NCBI GenBank assembly: GCA_965263455.1
Contig: CBDHHN010000001.1
Coordinates: 1 to 64,000, forward strand
Source: CADEDH01 sp965263455
Lineage (GTDB): Bacteria > Actinomycetota > Acidimicrobiia > Acidimicrobiales > SZUA-35
Direction: 5' to 3'
DNA length: 64,000 nucleotides
Position numbers and translations under genes: made by a program. Position 1 is the stretch's first letter, and the number at the start of each line of letters is the position of its first letter. The notes below the pieces were generated by a model. It did no database searches, was not told the origin of the DNA, and saw only the letters and a program-made list of their open reading frames with translations. This document shows, piece after piece, positions 40,468 through 48,771 of the stretch.

Positions 40468-41939
40468 GACGTCGGCCGTTCGGTGCTGAGCGACACGTCG
40501 GGCACGACCGGAACCGGGTAGGGGTTTCGGCGACGGGGCCGCAGCACACTCCGGCTGGGCGGGGCGGTCGCCGCTTCGGCCCCTTCGGTGGTCGGCACCA
40601 CGTTGGCCGGGATACCCCGCAGCAGATCGGCCACCGACGACTCGTACCGCTTGAGGACCGAGTCCAGGCGGTTGGCCGTGGACTCGGGCGGGTCGGCCTC
40701 GGTCCAGCGCAGCGGCTCGCCGATGCGCTCCCGGACGAACAGGGGCTGGAGGAGGAAATCCTCGCCGGCGGCGTTGGGCATGAGGGCGGCGATCTCGATG
40801 ATCTGGCGCCGGATGGGGGCTCCGCCCTGGTCCTCGAAGGCCAGCTCCTCCCGATCGACGAAGACCACGAGGTGGAACATGCGCTGGAAGGTGGACTGGA
40901 CCTGGCGGGGGGCCACGTTGTCGCCGGCCATGATGGCGGTGTCGCGCAGGGCCGACAGGGCGTCGTGGGGGTTGTTGGCGTGGACCGTGGCGATGACGCC
41001 GCACCCGGCGTTGCCGGCCCGGACCAACTCGAAGGCCTCGGCCCCCCGGACCTCGCCCACCACGAGGAGGTCGGGTCGCATGCCGAGGCAGATCTTGACC
41101 AGGTCGCGCAGCGTCACCTCGGCCGAGACGTCGCCGTCGGCCCCGGCCGGTCGGGACTGGTAGTAGCTGCCGGCCATCACCGGCGCCGACAGTTCCCGGA
41201 TCTCCTCAACGCAGCGCACCACCATCGTGGGCGGCACGGCTCGCAGCAGGGCGTTGAGCAGGGTCGTCTTGCCGGCCCCCGGTCGGCCGCAGACGAGGAT
41301 GCCGAGCCCGGCCCGCACCGAGGCCCACAGGAGTTCGGCCACCCGCAGGTCCATCGAGTCACGGGCCACGAGCAGCGAGAGGGTCTCGTTGCGCATGGTG
41401 TACTTCCGGATGGTGACCGACAGTTGGTCGGCGATGGGCGGGATGACGGCCCCGAGCCGCACCGTTCCGTCGAGGACCCGGGCCTGGACCATGGGGTCGC
41501 GTTCGGTGACCTCGCGCCCGCTGTCCTGCAGCAGCCGCCGGACCACGGCCAGGTTCTCGTCGGCCATGGTGAACTCGCTCACCCCCCGCATGTAGCCGCC
41601 GCCGTCGATGTAGAAGATGTCGTCGCCCTCGATGAAGATCTCCTCCACCCCGGGGTCGCGCAACGGGCCGGTGAGGGGGCCGTAGTCGAGGACGTAGCGC
41701 AGGATCCGCTCCGCCATGTCGTCGGGGCGGACCAGCAACTCCCGGCCCTCGAGTCCCTGGCGGGCCACCGACTGCCAGTGGTCGATGGCCTCGCGGACGA
41801 ACCGGCGGACGCCCTCGGGGTCGGTCTCGGGGTCGAGACGGGCGTCCTTGATGCCCTCGGTGACCTCGTTGCGCAGCTGCTCGTAGGGCGACAGCCGGCG
41901 CTCGGTCCGGCGGCGGCGGGTGCCGGGCTCTGCGCTCAC
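40464..41939 (-). CDS. cpaF: CpaF/TadA-type secretion ATPase
   Basis: A 491-residue protein from GTG 41939 (GTGA overlap with the TadZ-like gene). VirB11/GspE-type motifs are complete: IFIEGDDIFYIDGGG, a P-loop ILVCGRPGAGKTTLLNALL (about residue 222), the Asp box EEIRELSAP, a Walker B region MRPDLLVVGEVRGAEAFEL, and the His box GVIATVHANNPHDALSALR. It hydrolyses ATP to drive pilus assembly and possibly retraction. It is one of three distinct secretion ATPases in the window. Confidence 0.93.
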   Translation of the reverse strand: MSAEPGTRRRRTERRLSPYEQLRNEVTEGIKDARLDPETDPEGVRRFVREAIDHWQSVARQGLEGRELLVRPDDMAERILRYVLDYGPLTGPLRDPGVEEIFIEGDDIFYIDGGGYMRGVSEFTMADENLAVVRRLLQDSGREVTERDPMVQARVLDGTVRLGAVIPPIADQLSVTIRKYTMRNETLSLLVARDSMDLRVAELLWASVRAGLGILVCGRPGAGKTTLLNALLRAVPPTMVVRCVEEIRELSAPVMAGSYYQSRPAGADGDVSAEVTLRDLVKICLGMRPDLLVVGEVRGAEAFELVRAGNAGCGVIATVHANNPHDALSALRDTAIMAGDNVAPRQVQSTFQRMFHLVVFVDREELAFEDQGGAPIRRQIIEIAALMPNAAGEDFLLQPLFVRERIGEPLRWTEADPPESTANRLDSVLKRYESSVADLLRGIPANVVPTTEGAEAATAPPSRSVLRPRRRNPYPVPVVPDVSLSTERPTS

Positions 41940-43219
41940 CCCGATCGTCTCCGCAGCAGGCGCCGCCGGCGCCCGGCCGGGGCGGGGACCAGCTCGGCCG
42001 ACAGCGTCTTCATGGCCTTGGCGAAGCGTCCGCCGGAGATGACCTTGGCGTCCCAGCACCCGCGGTCGACCTCACCCCCCATGGGAACGAACATGACCCC
42101 GGCGATGAACTCACGGCCGGCCTCGCGGGTGATGGCGTCGACCAGGTCGGCCCGCTGGCGGGGCGAGCGCGGGTTGCCGGCGAACACCACCCACACCGGC
42201 AGCCCGTTGCGGAGTCGGCGGGCCTCGATGAGCCAATCCAGCACCAGGAGCACGCCCGTCGGCGAGGGTTCGCAGACCGCCACCACCACGTCGGCGATGC
42301 TGACCGCCCCCCGGGACGAGCCGTAGCGGTCGTTCCCGGTGGGGAGCGCCTCGAGTCGGGCCCCGGTCGCGGCCACCACGTGGCGCCACTGGTCGGACGC
42401 CCGCTCCAGCAGGTCCCGGGCCCGTTCGTGGCCGAGCAGGGTCCAGTCGTCGGGATTGGCGATCCCGGCCAGCACGTGCATGGGTACGAAACCCTGGCTG
42501 CCCTGGGTGGGCTCGGTCAGGGTGGCCGTAAGGTCGCCGTCGCCGTAGTACAGGCGTTCCAGGGCGTCGAGGACGGTGGGTTCGAGCCGGTAGCCGAGGC
42601 GGGCCGCCAACAGCGGGGTGCCCTCGTCGACGTCGATGGCCAGCGTGGTCCCGTGTCGACCGGCCAGTTCGGTGGCCAGGCCGACGGCGATCTCGACCGA
42701 GGCGGCGGCCGCCGGTCCACCCACGGCCACCACCACCCCCCGATCGGTGGGGAGGTCGGGGGCGGCGGCCCGGGTGGCGGCGGCCATGGCCGCCGACGGC
42801 TCGGGCAGGACGTGCTCGCCGCTCGGCTCCGGTTCGACCGACTCCTTGGTCACGTCCTGGATGAGCTCGACCAGTTGGCTGGCCAGCAGCTCGGCCGAGG
42901 CGACGTCGGCTATCCCCAGCTGGTTGAGGTGGGCCTGGCCCTGGCCCTGGTGTTCGTTGGGGTCGTAGATGCCGATGACCTGGACACCGGCGTCGTGGAG
43001 TTGGCGGAGGCTCTCCCGATTGAGGAAGGTCGAGGAATCGTCGATGATGACGACGTCGATCGTGTCGTCGATGGCCCGGGGGTCGCGCAGGATCCGCACC
43101 CGGAGCCCGGTGATGTGGTCCTGGACGTAGCGGGCGAACTCCGAACGCCAGGCCCGGTGACTGGCCACGAGCCCGACGGTGCGGACCGAGGCCGGATTCA
43201 GCTGTGTCGGGTCAGCCAT
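41936..43219 (-). CDS. tadZ: TadZ/CpaE-like protein with degenerate MinD-type ATPase domain
   Basis: A 427-residue protein. The N-terminal part is a receiver-like domain (VGLVASHRAWRSEFARYV ... VVIIDDSSTFLNRESLRQL). The second half is a MinD/ParA-like domain (TLAIDVDEGTPLLAARLGYRLEPTVLDALERL). Where the deviant Walker A should stand (about residue 166) it reads VVAVGGPAAAASVEIAVGL, lacking both lysines of KGGxGKT, so ATP binding is doubtful. TadZ places the pilus machine in the cell. It overlaps cpaB by 8 bp and cpaF by 4 bp. Confidence 0.8.
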   Translation of the reverse strand: MADPTQLNPASVRTVGLVASHRAWRSEFARYVQDHITGLRVRILRDPRAIDDTIDVVIIDDSSTFLNRESLRQLHDAGVQVIGIYDPNEHQGQGQAHLNQLGIADVASAELLASQLVELIQDVTKESVEPEPSGEHVLPEPSAAMAAATRAAAPDLPTDRGVVVAVGGPAAAASVEIAVGLATELAGRHGTTLAIDVDEGTPLLAARLGYRLEPTVLDALERLYYGDGDLTATLTEPTQGSQGFVPMHVLAGIANPDDWTLLGHERARDLLERASDQWRHVVAATGARLEALPTGNDRYGSSRGAVSIADVVVAVCEPSPTGVLLVLDWLIEARRLRNGLPVWVVFAGNPRSPRQRADLVDAITREAGREFIAGVMFVPMGGEVDRGCWDAKVISGGRFAKAMKTLSAELVPAPAGRRRRLLRRRSG

Positions 43220-43982
43220 TGCTGTCCTCTACCGAAGTTCGTCCGACGGCGTCCGGTCCGGACAGCAGTCGGTCGGTTGCGGCGACGGGCTCGGCACCCG
43301 TAGAGCGCAGGACGGTGACATCACCCCGCTCCATGGCCAAGGCTAACCCAAGGGCCGTCTGGTCGTCGACGGACACCGTGACGAAGTAGGTGGACAGGGC
43401 CGAACCCGTGATGCCGGCGCCGCGACCGGTATCGGACTGGGTGGCCAGGACCTCGAGGTCGAGGGCGATGTAGCGGGCCACGCCCCCTTCGACCGAGATG
43501 ACGTCGACCCGGTCCCCCGGCCCGAGGTCGCCGCCGACGGCGCGGACCCGATCGATCGGGAGACTCATGGCCCGCAGCGCCGACGGGGTGGCCGCCGGGG
43601 TGAGGGCGGTGACCGTGATGGGATCACCGGCGGCGATGCGGTAGGCGGCACGGGCCGGCGTCGACCGCAGGTCGTCCAGGGTGGCCAGGCTGTCGACCAC
43701 GTCGGCCTCGGCCGGGATCTCGACCTCGCGCACGAGGCCGGGGGTGATCGCCACCCCGGGAAGGATCTCGGCATCGGCCACCAGGACCCGGGCCGTGGCC
43801 CCTCGGTCCTGCAGGAGGGAGACCACCAGGATGAAGGCCAGCAGCGCCGCCCCGATCATGAACAGGTGCCCCAGCGATAGCCGGTCGCGCACGCGTCGCC
43901 TGCGAGGGACGGCCGCCGGGGCGTCCACCCGCACGGGCGTCTGGAGCGCCGACTGCTCGTCAGCGCTCACGAAACTCGCCAT
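43212..43982 (-). CDS. cpaB: CpaB/RcpC-like SAF-domain protein
   Basis: A 256-residue protein from ATG 43982, with GGTGGG 6 nt upstream. A basic cytoplasmic start (AVPRRRRVRDRLSLGH) precedes one TM (LFMIGAALLAFILVVSLL), then a SAF domain (ATARVLVADAEILPGVAITPGLVREVEIP) and an RcpC-type region (LPIDRVRAVGGDLGPGDRVDVISVEGG). CpaB stabilises the pilus base outside the membrane. It is the first gene of the Tad operon. Confidence 0.85.
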   Translation of the reverse strand: MASFVSADEQSALQTPVRVDAPAAVPRRRRVRDRLSLGHLFMIGAALLAFILVVSLLQDRGATARVLVADAEILPGVAITPGLVREVEIPAEADVVDSLATLDDLRSTPARAAYRIAAGDPITVTALTPAATPSALRAMSLPIDRVRAVGGDLGPGDRVDVISVEGGVARYIALDLEVLATQSDTGRGAGITGSALSTYFVTVSVDDQTALGLALAMERGDVTVLRSTGAEPVAATDRLLSGPDAVGRTSVEDSNG

Positions 43983-44066
43983 GTCAAGCCCACCAGATTC
44001 TCTCCCCAGGACAACACTGCTGCCCGCGCGCCACCTCAAGGGACACGGCTCACTGCCGCGCAGCGA

Positions 44067-44095
44067 AAGATAACGACTATTCACTCAAGTCGCAA
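44067..44095 (-). promoter_or_regulatory. Predicted promoter of the Tad operon
   Basis: On the minus strand, -35 TTGCGA (44095-44090), a 17-bp spacer and -10 TATCTT (44072-44067) face cpaB, giving a leader of about 78 nt. The surrounding stretch (about 44040-44125) is clearly AT-richer than its neighbours. The rest of the 377-bp gap 43983-44359 contains no gene; short frames at 44142-44345 look spurious. Confidence 0.5.
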
Positions 44096-44359
44096 GCAAA
44101 AATGCCTACAGAGAACAACCGGAGAAACTACGGACTATCGGCTACCGTGGGGAGACAAAGCCGCAGGTAGTGCGCCGCGGCCGACTGGAATCAGGTGGTT
44201 CGACGCCCGGATCGGGCTCGTCGAAGAGGCGTCCCACCTGATGAGAGCGGGCGTGATCGGACGTCTGCGGTACCCGCCGACGGCGGGCCAGAGGCAATTC
44301 TTCGCCTGAGGTAGCCGTTCCCCCCACGTACCGTTCGAGCACCACAGGATTTTCAGCCC

Positions 44360-44599
44360 ATGAAGTACGGACCGAACATCGACGACATGCCGGAGCTGAT
44401 CACCGTCGCCGATGTGGCCAACTACCTCGGCCTCACCCCTCAGACCGTGATCTCGTTCATCAAGCGAGGCGATCTCGTGGCCACCAAGCCCCCCGGGATG
44501 CGCGGCTACCGCATCCCCCGCCAGGCCTTCGAGGAGTACCTGGCCGCCGGGTACCGGGCGGTCCAGGAAGAGGTCATGGCCGAGGCCGAAGCCTCCTGA
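44360..44599 (+). CDS. Excisionase/BldC-type small HTH DNA-binding protein
   Basis: A 79-residue protein, ATG 44360 or 44387. The HTH reads ELITVADVANYLGLTPQTVISFIKRGDLVATKPPGMRGYRIPRQAFEEYLAAG, the same class as the protein at 33815. It is divergent from the Tad operon, so it may control that operon through the 377-bp gap. Its end overlaps the convergent conserved hypothetical gene by 26 bp. Confirmation as a regulator needs binding data; an excisionase role is unlikely without an integrase. Confidence 0.8.
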   Translation: MKYGPNIDDMPELITVADVANYLGLTPQTVISFIKRGDLVATKPPGMRGYRIPRQAFEEYLAAGYRAVQEEVMAEAEAS

Positions 44600-45155
44600 C
44601 CCGACCGGGCGGTTCGGCCGCCCGACCGACATAGGCGATGGCCTCCAGCGGGATGATCGACATGCCGCCTCCGGCCTCGCTCACGACGACGTGGTCGCGG
44701 TTCACCGAGGCCAGTTCCCCGTGGATCGACCAGGCGGCACCGTGCCCGACCAGCTCGACCTGACGCCGCTCCTCGAGGTCGAGGAGCCGGGCCAGGAACG
44801 TGGCCGGGCGCAGCGTCACCGGGGCGCGCCCCTGCGTCGGGTCGGTCCCCAGGACCCGGATCCGGCCCAAGGCGGCGTGGGTCACGTCGTGCAGGTTCCC
44901 CGACCGGTCCTGGAGGCCGGTGAAGTTCTGGCCGACATGGACGACGATGGCATCGATCGTCCGGCCGCCGATCAGGACCTGCCACCGCTCCCCCTCCATC
45001 ATGGCCTGCATCGAGCGGGCGGTGAGGTCCTGCTGCTTGACCCGCGCTCGCTCGGTCTCGTCCTCGATCTCGGCCAGCTCGTCCTCGGCGGCCAAGCGGA
45101 CCCGTCGGGCAAGGGCCAGGAACTCGGGGTCGGCCAACGGTTCGTCGGGGTCCAT
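44574..45155 (-). CDS. Conserved hypothetical cytoplasmic protein
   Basis: A 193-residue protein beginning MDPDEPLADPEFLALARRV. An N-terminal helical part rich in Glu/Arg (AAEDELAEIEDETERARVKQQDLTARSMQAMMEG) is followed by a beta-rich half (ERWQVLIGGRTIDAIVVHVGQNFTGLQDRSGNLHDVTHAALGRIRVLG ... MSIIPLEAIAYVG) that looks like a pair of SH3-like or PRC-barrel-type strands. I do not recognise the family. It shares its 3' end with the HTH gene at 44360 and precedes cobS by 9 bp on the other side. Confidence 0.75.
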   Translation of the reverse strand: MDPDEPLADPEFLALARRVRLAAEDELAEIEDETERARVKQQDLTARSMQAMMEGERWQVLIGGRTIDAIVVHVGQNFTGLQDRSGNLHDVTHAALGRIRVLGTDPTQGRAPVTLRPATFLARLLDLEERRQVELVGHGAAWSIHGELASVNRDHVVVSEAGGGMSIIPLEAIAYVGRAAEPPGRVRRLRPRP

Positions 45156-45164
45156 GTCCGATCC

Positions 45165-45986
45165 CTACCAGAGCGGGGCCGGTACGGGCCACGCCGAGGC
45201 GGCCGCCAGTCGGGTGGCGGCCGCGAACCAGGTGGTGGCGGCGGTCACCAGGACCGTGAGCTCCACCACCTGCTCCACCGCCCCCAACACATCCCCGGTC
45301 ACGCCGCCGATGGTGCGCCGGGCCAGGGCGACCACGACCAGGGCGGCCGGGGCCGAGAGGGCCAGCACCACGGCCAGCGCCGACGGCCCGAGCCAGGCGG
45401 TCAGCGCTCCCGTCCACACCAGGGCCGAGACGGCGATGGCGACACGACTGCCACCGGCCACGGCGTCGGCCAGCCCGCCGGGCCGGGCGGCCGGGCTGGA
45501 GACCAGGGCGATCATGGCCGCCGTCCGCCCCAGGACGTGGGCCGCCACCGCGGCGCCGACGGCGACCGGCCCGGCGAGCGCGGCCAGGGCCGCCACCCGG
45601 CCCAGTACCGACACGATCAGGGCCAGGGTGCCGAAGGTCCCGAGGCGGGGATCGGCCATGATCGTCAAGCGGCCGTCCCGGTCCCGGCCGCCACCCAATC
45701 CGTCGGCGGTGTCGGCCAGCCCGTCCTCGTGGAAGCCCCCGGTCACGATCAGGCCCACGGTCACGGCCACGGTGGCGGCCACCGGGGCCGGGGCCACGGC
45801 CGTCAGCCCGACGTGGGTCAGGCCCACGGCGGTGCCCACCAGCAGCCCGACCAGGGGGAACCAGGCCACCGACCGGGCCAGGACGGCCGCCGAAGGCTCG
45901 GCCCCGGTGGCCCCGGTCGGGACCGGGATCCGGGTCAGGAAGGCGACGGCGGTGGCCACCGGCCACAGCACCCGGGGCGCCGTCAC
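45165..45986 (-). CDS. cobS: Adenosylcobinamide-GDP ribazoletransferase (CobS/CobV)
   Basis: A 273-residue membrane enzyme from GTG 45986. The family motif GFHEDGLADTADGLGGGRDRDGRLTIMADPRLGTFG is intact (metal-binding EDGLADT...DG, then DxRxGxFG). Hydrophobic helices fill the rest. It joins adenosylcobinamide-GDP to alpha-ribazole in the last part of vitamin B12 assembly. cobU lies 52 bp upstream in the same orientation; no other cob gene is in the window, so the strain may rely on salvage or a separate cluster. Confidence 0.93.
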   Translation of the reverse strand: MTAPRVLWPVATAVAFLTRIPVPTGATGAEPSAAVLARSVAWFPLVGLLVGTAVGLTHVGLTAVAPAPVAATVAVTVGLIVTGGFHEDGLADTADGLGGGRDRDGRLTIMADPRLGTFGTLALIVSVLGRVAALAALAGPVAVGAAVAAHVLGRTAAMIALVSSPAARPGGLADAVAGGSRVAIAVSALVWTGALTAWLGPSALAVVLALSAPAALVVVALARRTIGGVTGDVLGAVEQVVELTVLVTAATTWFAAATRLAAASAWPVPAPLW

Positions 45987-46038
45987 CGTCCGCCCCGGGC
46001 CGGGTTGCGCCGGCCGGGGTCCGCCCCGCCGATGCCGG

Positions 46039-46656
46039 TCACGACGGACGCCCCGGCGCCGAGCCCCGGGGTCCGGGAAGGCCGGCCACGAGGTCGAACG
46101 GGTCGGCCAGGGCCATCGCCCGACCGGCCACGAAGAACAGGGTCCGGTCGGCGCCGGCCGCCATCGTCCGATTGACCCGGCCCAGCAGGTCCCGGTAGCG
46201 GCGGGACAGATCGTTGTCGGGATGGATGCCCAGGCCGACCTCGTTGGACACCACGAGGGACAGGCCGGTGCGGGCGGCCAGTCGACGGCTCAGGGTCTCG
46301 GCTGCGGCCACGATGTCGGTGTCGGTGACCTCGGCGAAGACCAGGTTGGCCGTCCACAGGGTGAGGCAGTCGATGATGACGTGGTGCCCGTCGTCGACCG
46401 TGGCCACCGCGGCCGCGAGGTCGAGCGGTTCCTCGATCAGGGCCCAGCGGGCCGGGCGGTCCCTACGGTGGCGGGCGATGCGGCGGGCCATATCGTCATC
46501 GCCCGGCTCGGCCGTGGCCACGAACGTCGTCGGCCCTCCGGCCCGGCCGGCGGCGGCCACGGCGAAGTCGCTCTTGCCGCTGCGCGCTCCGCCCACCACC
46601 AGGACGAAGCGGTCGGCCGTCGGGGCTCGGTGGCGCGGGTCGGGGGCGTCGGTCAT
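46039..46656 (-). CDS. cobU: Adenosylcobinamide kinase/guanylyltransferase (CobU/CobP)
   Basis: A 205-residue protein from ATG 46656. The P-loop is FVLVVGGARSGKSDFAVAAAG. The family segments TTFVATAEPGDDDMARRIARHRRDRPARWALIEEPLDLA, IIDCLTLWTANLV and LVVSNEVGLGIHPDNDLSRRYRDLLGRVNRTMA are all present, including the active-site His in RIARHR. It phosphorylates adenosylcobinamide and then attaches GMP, feeding CobS downstream. Confidence 0.95.
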   Translation of the reverse strand: MTDAPDPRHRAPTADRFVLVVGGARSGKSDFAVAAAGRAGGPTTFVATAEPGDDDMARRIARHRRDRPARWALIEEPLDLAAAVATVDDGHHVIIDCLTLWTANLVFAEVTDTDIVAAAETLSRRLAARTGLSLVVSNEVGLGIHPDNDLSRRYRDLLGRVNRTMAAGADRTLFFVAGRAMALADPFDLVAGLPGPRGSAPGRPS

Positions 46657-46743
46657 GGCCGGTCCCATCGTAGGTTCCTCGGCCCTCCCGGCGACGCCGT
46701 GGCGTCGTTGGCGGCGGGGATGTCTTGGGCCACAATGGATCGG

Positions 46744-47457
46744 ATGGCCGAGGTTCCGCCCAATCACTACGAGCTCCTCGGCGTCGAGCCCGACAGCCCC
46801 CTCGATGATGTGCGTCGGGCCTATCGCCGGATGGCCCGTCGGTGCCATCCCGACGTGGCCCTCGGCGCCGCGGCGGGCCCGTTCACCATGGCCCAGATCA
46901 ACGAGGCGTGGCGGGTGCTGTCGGATCCGGACGAGCGGCGACTCTACGACGAGCAGCGCCGCCGGTTGGTGACCGACCAGATCGTGGTCGTGCCCCAGCC
47001 GGCGCCCAAGGCCACCCGATCCCGCCGTCAGGCCTGGGCCGCCGGCATGCAGGGCAGCATCGCCAAGCTGTCGCGACTGGCGGGTCGGAGCGCGACCCAG
47101 ACCCTGCTGATCCGTCAGCCCCGAGCGCCCCGTTACGAGTACGAGCGGCTGGTGGCCGCCCTCGTCACCGGATTGTGCGAGGACACCGAGTCCCGGGTCC
47201 GAGCGGCCCGGGCCGCCGGGGCGGCGCCCCTCGACCTGCCGGTGGGCGCGGCCCTGGTCGGGATCCGGACCCTGGCCGACCGACTCCGACGCGACGCCTC
47301 GCTCGGGGTGACGAGCGATGTGATCATGACGGCGGAACTACTCGACCGCATGTGGGACATCCTGGCCCATGAACTGCCGGTGCAGCTGACCACGGCCCTG
47401 GGCGGCAACCCCCGGGTGGCCCGGGCCGTGCTCCAGCGCCAGGCCGTCCCGTCCTGA
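46744..47457 (+). CDS. J-domain (DnaJ-like) protein with unique C-terminal region
   Basis: A 237-residue protein from ATG 46744 (MAEVPPNHYELLG); ATG 46735 is an alternative. The J domain is clear: HYELLGVEPDSPLDDVRRAYRRMARRCHPDVALG...INEAWRVLSDPDERRLYDEQRR, with the HPD loop intact. No G/F-rich, zinc-finger or DnaJ C-terminal domain follows; instead there is an Arg/Ala-rich helical region. A -35 TTGGCG (46708-46713), 17-bp spacer and -10 CACAAT (46731-46736) would start the mRNA at about the ATG, i.e. leaderless. It likely delivers a specific client to DnaK. Confidence 0.85.
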   Translation: MAEVPPNHYELLGVEPDSPLDDVRRAYRRMARRCHPDVALGAAAGPFTMAQINEAWRVLSDPDERRLYDEQRRRLVTDQIVVVPQPAPKATRSRRQAWAAGMQGSIAKLSRLAGRSATQTLLIRQPRAPRYEYERLVAALVTGLCEDTESRVRAARAAGAAPLDLPVGAALVGIRTLADRLRRDASLGVTSDVIMTAELLDRMWDILAHELPVQLTTALGGNPRVARAVLQRQAVPS

Positions 47458-47490
47458 GGCCCCCGTCCCGGCCGCTCTGGCGGCCACCCC

Positions 47491-48519
47491 TCATGGGGTG
47501 ATGGTCCGCCCGTCGTCGGCGGCCGAGCGGTAAGCGGCATCGGCCAGGCGGTGGGCCTCGACCGCCAGGGCGAAGTCGGGGTAGGCGGCGGAGCCGGCCC
47601 GGACGGCGGCCACGAAGTCGGCGTCGGGGTTGGTGCCGATCCCGTCGTCGGCGGCTCGGCCGACGAGGGCCTCGCCCTCCAGGCGTTCGATCCCGCCGTC
47701 GGCCTCCTCCAGACGGACCGGGCCCGACCAGTCCCCCTCGAGGGTGAGGACCCGGTCCCGGCACAGCACCTCCACCCGTCGTTGCGACGGCCGGGACAGC
47801 ACGTCGTGCCAGGTCGAACTGAGCGCTCCTGTGGCCCCCGACCGGGCTCGCAGCAGGACTCCGGCGTGATCTTCGATTCCGGCCAGGTCGTGGACCGACA
47901 GGGTGTGGGCCGTCACCCGCTCGACCGGGCCCAGGAGCCACCGGAGGAGGTCGAGGTCGTGGATCGAGTGTTCGAGCAGGGTGCCGGCTCCCGCCTTGTC
48001 GCGGTCGCCTCGCCATGTCGAGCCGTACATGCCCTGGGTGGGCAGGTACTGGTCGTCCCGGAACACGACCGACAGCACGGGACCCGACGCGGGCTCGGCG
48101 GTGCGGGCCGCCAGCCAGCGAAAGGCCGGCGAGTGGCGCAGGACCAGGCCGACCTGGTTGACCACGCCGGCCGCCGTGACCGCCGCCAGCATGGCCTCGG
48201 CCCCCGCCAGGTCGACGGCCAGGGGCTTCTCGCAGAACACGGCCCGGCCGGCGGCCGCCGTCGCCCGCACCAGTGCCGGGTGCTCGGAGGTCCAGGTGCA
48301 GACGTAGACGGCGTCGGCGGCATCGATGACATCCTGGGCCGAGTCGACGACGGCCGGTCGGTGCGGCCCGGGGACGGCCGTCCGGGCGAAGTCGGCGGCG
48401 CGGGCCCCGTCCCGGTCGTGGACGGCGGTGATGACGGCGCCGGTGGCCTTGGCCAGGCCCCGGGCGTGGGAGCGGGCGATGAGGCCGCAACCGACGAACC
48501 CGACCCGTACCTCGTCCAT
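47491..48519 (-). CDS. Gfo/Idh/MocA-family NAD(P)-dependent oxidoreductase
   Basis: A 342-residue protein. The Rossmann opening is VRVGFVGCGLIARSHARGLAK, the conserved AVFCEKPLAVDLAGAEAML motif carries the catalytic-region Lys, and the C-terminal domain has GTLLEHSIHDLDLLRWLLG with the usual HDLDL. It oxidises or reduces a sugar or inositol-like substrate not identifiable from sequence. Its 5' side is the unusual TCGA repeat array (48613-48758). Confidence 0.9.
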   Translation of the reverse strand: MDEVRVGFVGCGLIARSHARGLAKATGAVITAVHDRDGARAADFARTAVPGPHRPAVVDSAQDVIDAADAVYVCTWTSEHPALVRATAAAGRAVFCEKPLAVDLAGAEAMLAAVTAAGVVNQVGLVLRHSPAFRWLAARTAEPASGPVLSVVFRDDQYLPTQGMYGSTWRGDRDKAGAGTLLEHSIHDLDLLRWLLGPVERVTAHTLSVHDLAGIEDHAGVLLRARSGATGALSSTWHDVLSRPSQRRVEVLCRDRVLTLEGDWSGPVRLEEADGGIERLEGEALVGRAADDGIGTNPDADFVAAVRAGSAAYPDFALAVEAHRLADAAYRSAADDGRTITP

Positions 48520-48612
48520 GCTTCCTCCCCGGCCCTCGACCGGCCCTCGACCCGGCCGGTGTCGGGCCCGACCCTAGTCGGGTCGACCCGGTATCCCCGC
48601 CAGAACCGGACC

Positions 48613-48758
48613 TCGAACCCGATCTCGATCCGGACCTCGATCCCGATCTCGATCCGCGACCTCGAACCCGGCGACCTCGAACCGCGGCTCGAACCGACCT
48701 CGGCGTCGAACCCGCGCGTCGAACCGCGCCTCGAACCGGGCGTCGAACCGGGCGTCGA
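48613..48758. repeat. 12-bp-period TCGA array, degenerate tandem repeats
   Basis: Twelve TCGA tetramers occur at 48613, 48625, 48637, 48649, 48662, 48677, 48689, 48706, 48719, 48731, 48743 and 48755, mostly 12-13 bp apart. The consensus unit is CCTCGAACCCGA with many variants. It lies between the start of the oxidoreductase gene and the end of the GGDEF-like gene, so it is intergenic. No open frame or protein fits it. Units decay towards the middle (gaps of 15 and 17 bp). It may be a protein-binding array, a methylation target cluster or a simple repeat expansion. Confidence 0.85.
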
Positions 48759-48771
48759 GGCGCGACCGGTC

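Noticed and set aside
44142..44345. A 67-codon minus frame in the gap between cpaB and the HTH gene
   Set aside because: Composition is random, no RBS, and it overlaps the regulatory gap; treated as non-coding.
45165..46740. A cobalamin riboswitch ahead of cobU/cobS
   Set aside because: The short upstream region has no B12-box-like sequence and is occupied by the J-domain promoter on the other strand.
44800..46743. A long upstream extension of the J-domain protein frame
   Set aside because: The extension is antisense to cobS, cobU and the conserved hypothetical; the J domain begins at 46744 with its own promoter.
48560..48770. Arg-Ser-Gly repeat peptide on the minus strand of the TCGA array
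   Set aside because: It exists only because the 12-bp array is in frame; no start, RBS or conserved flanks.
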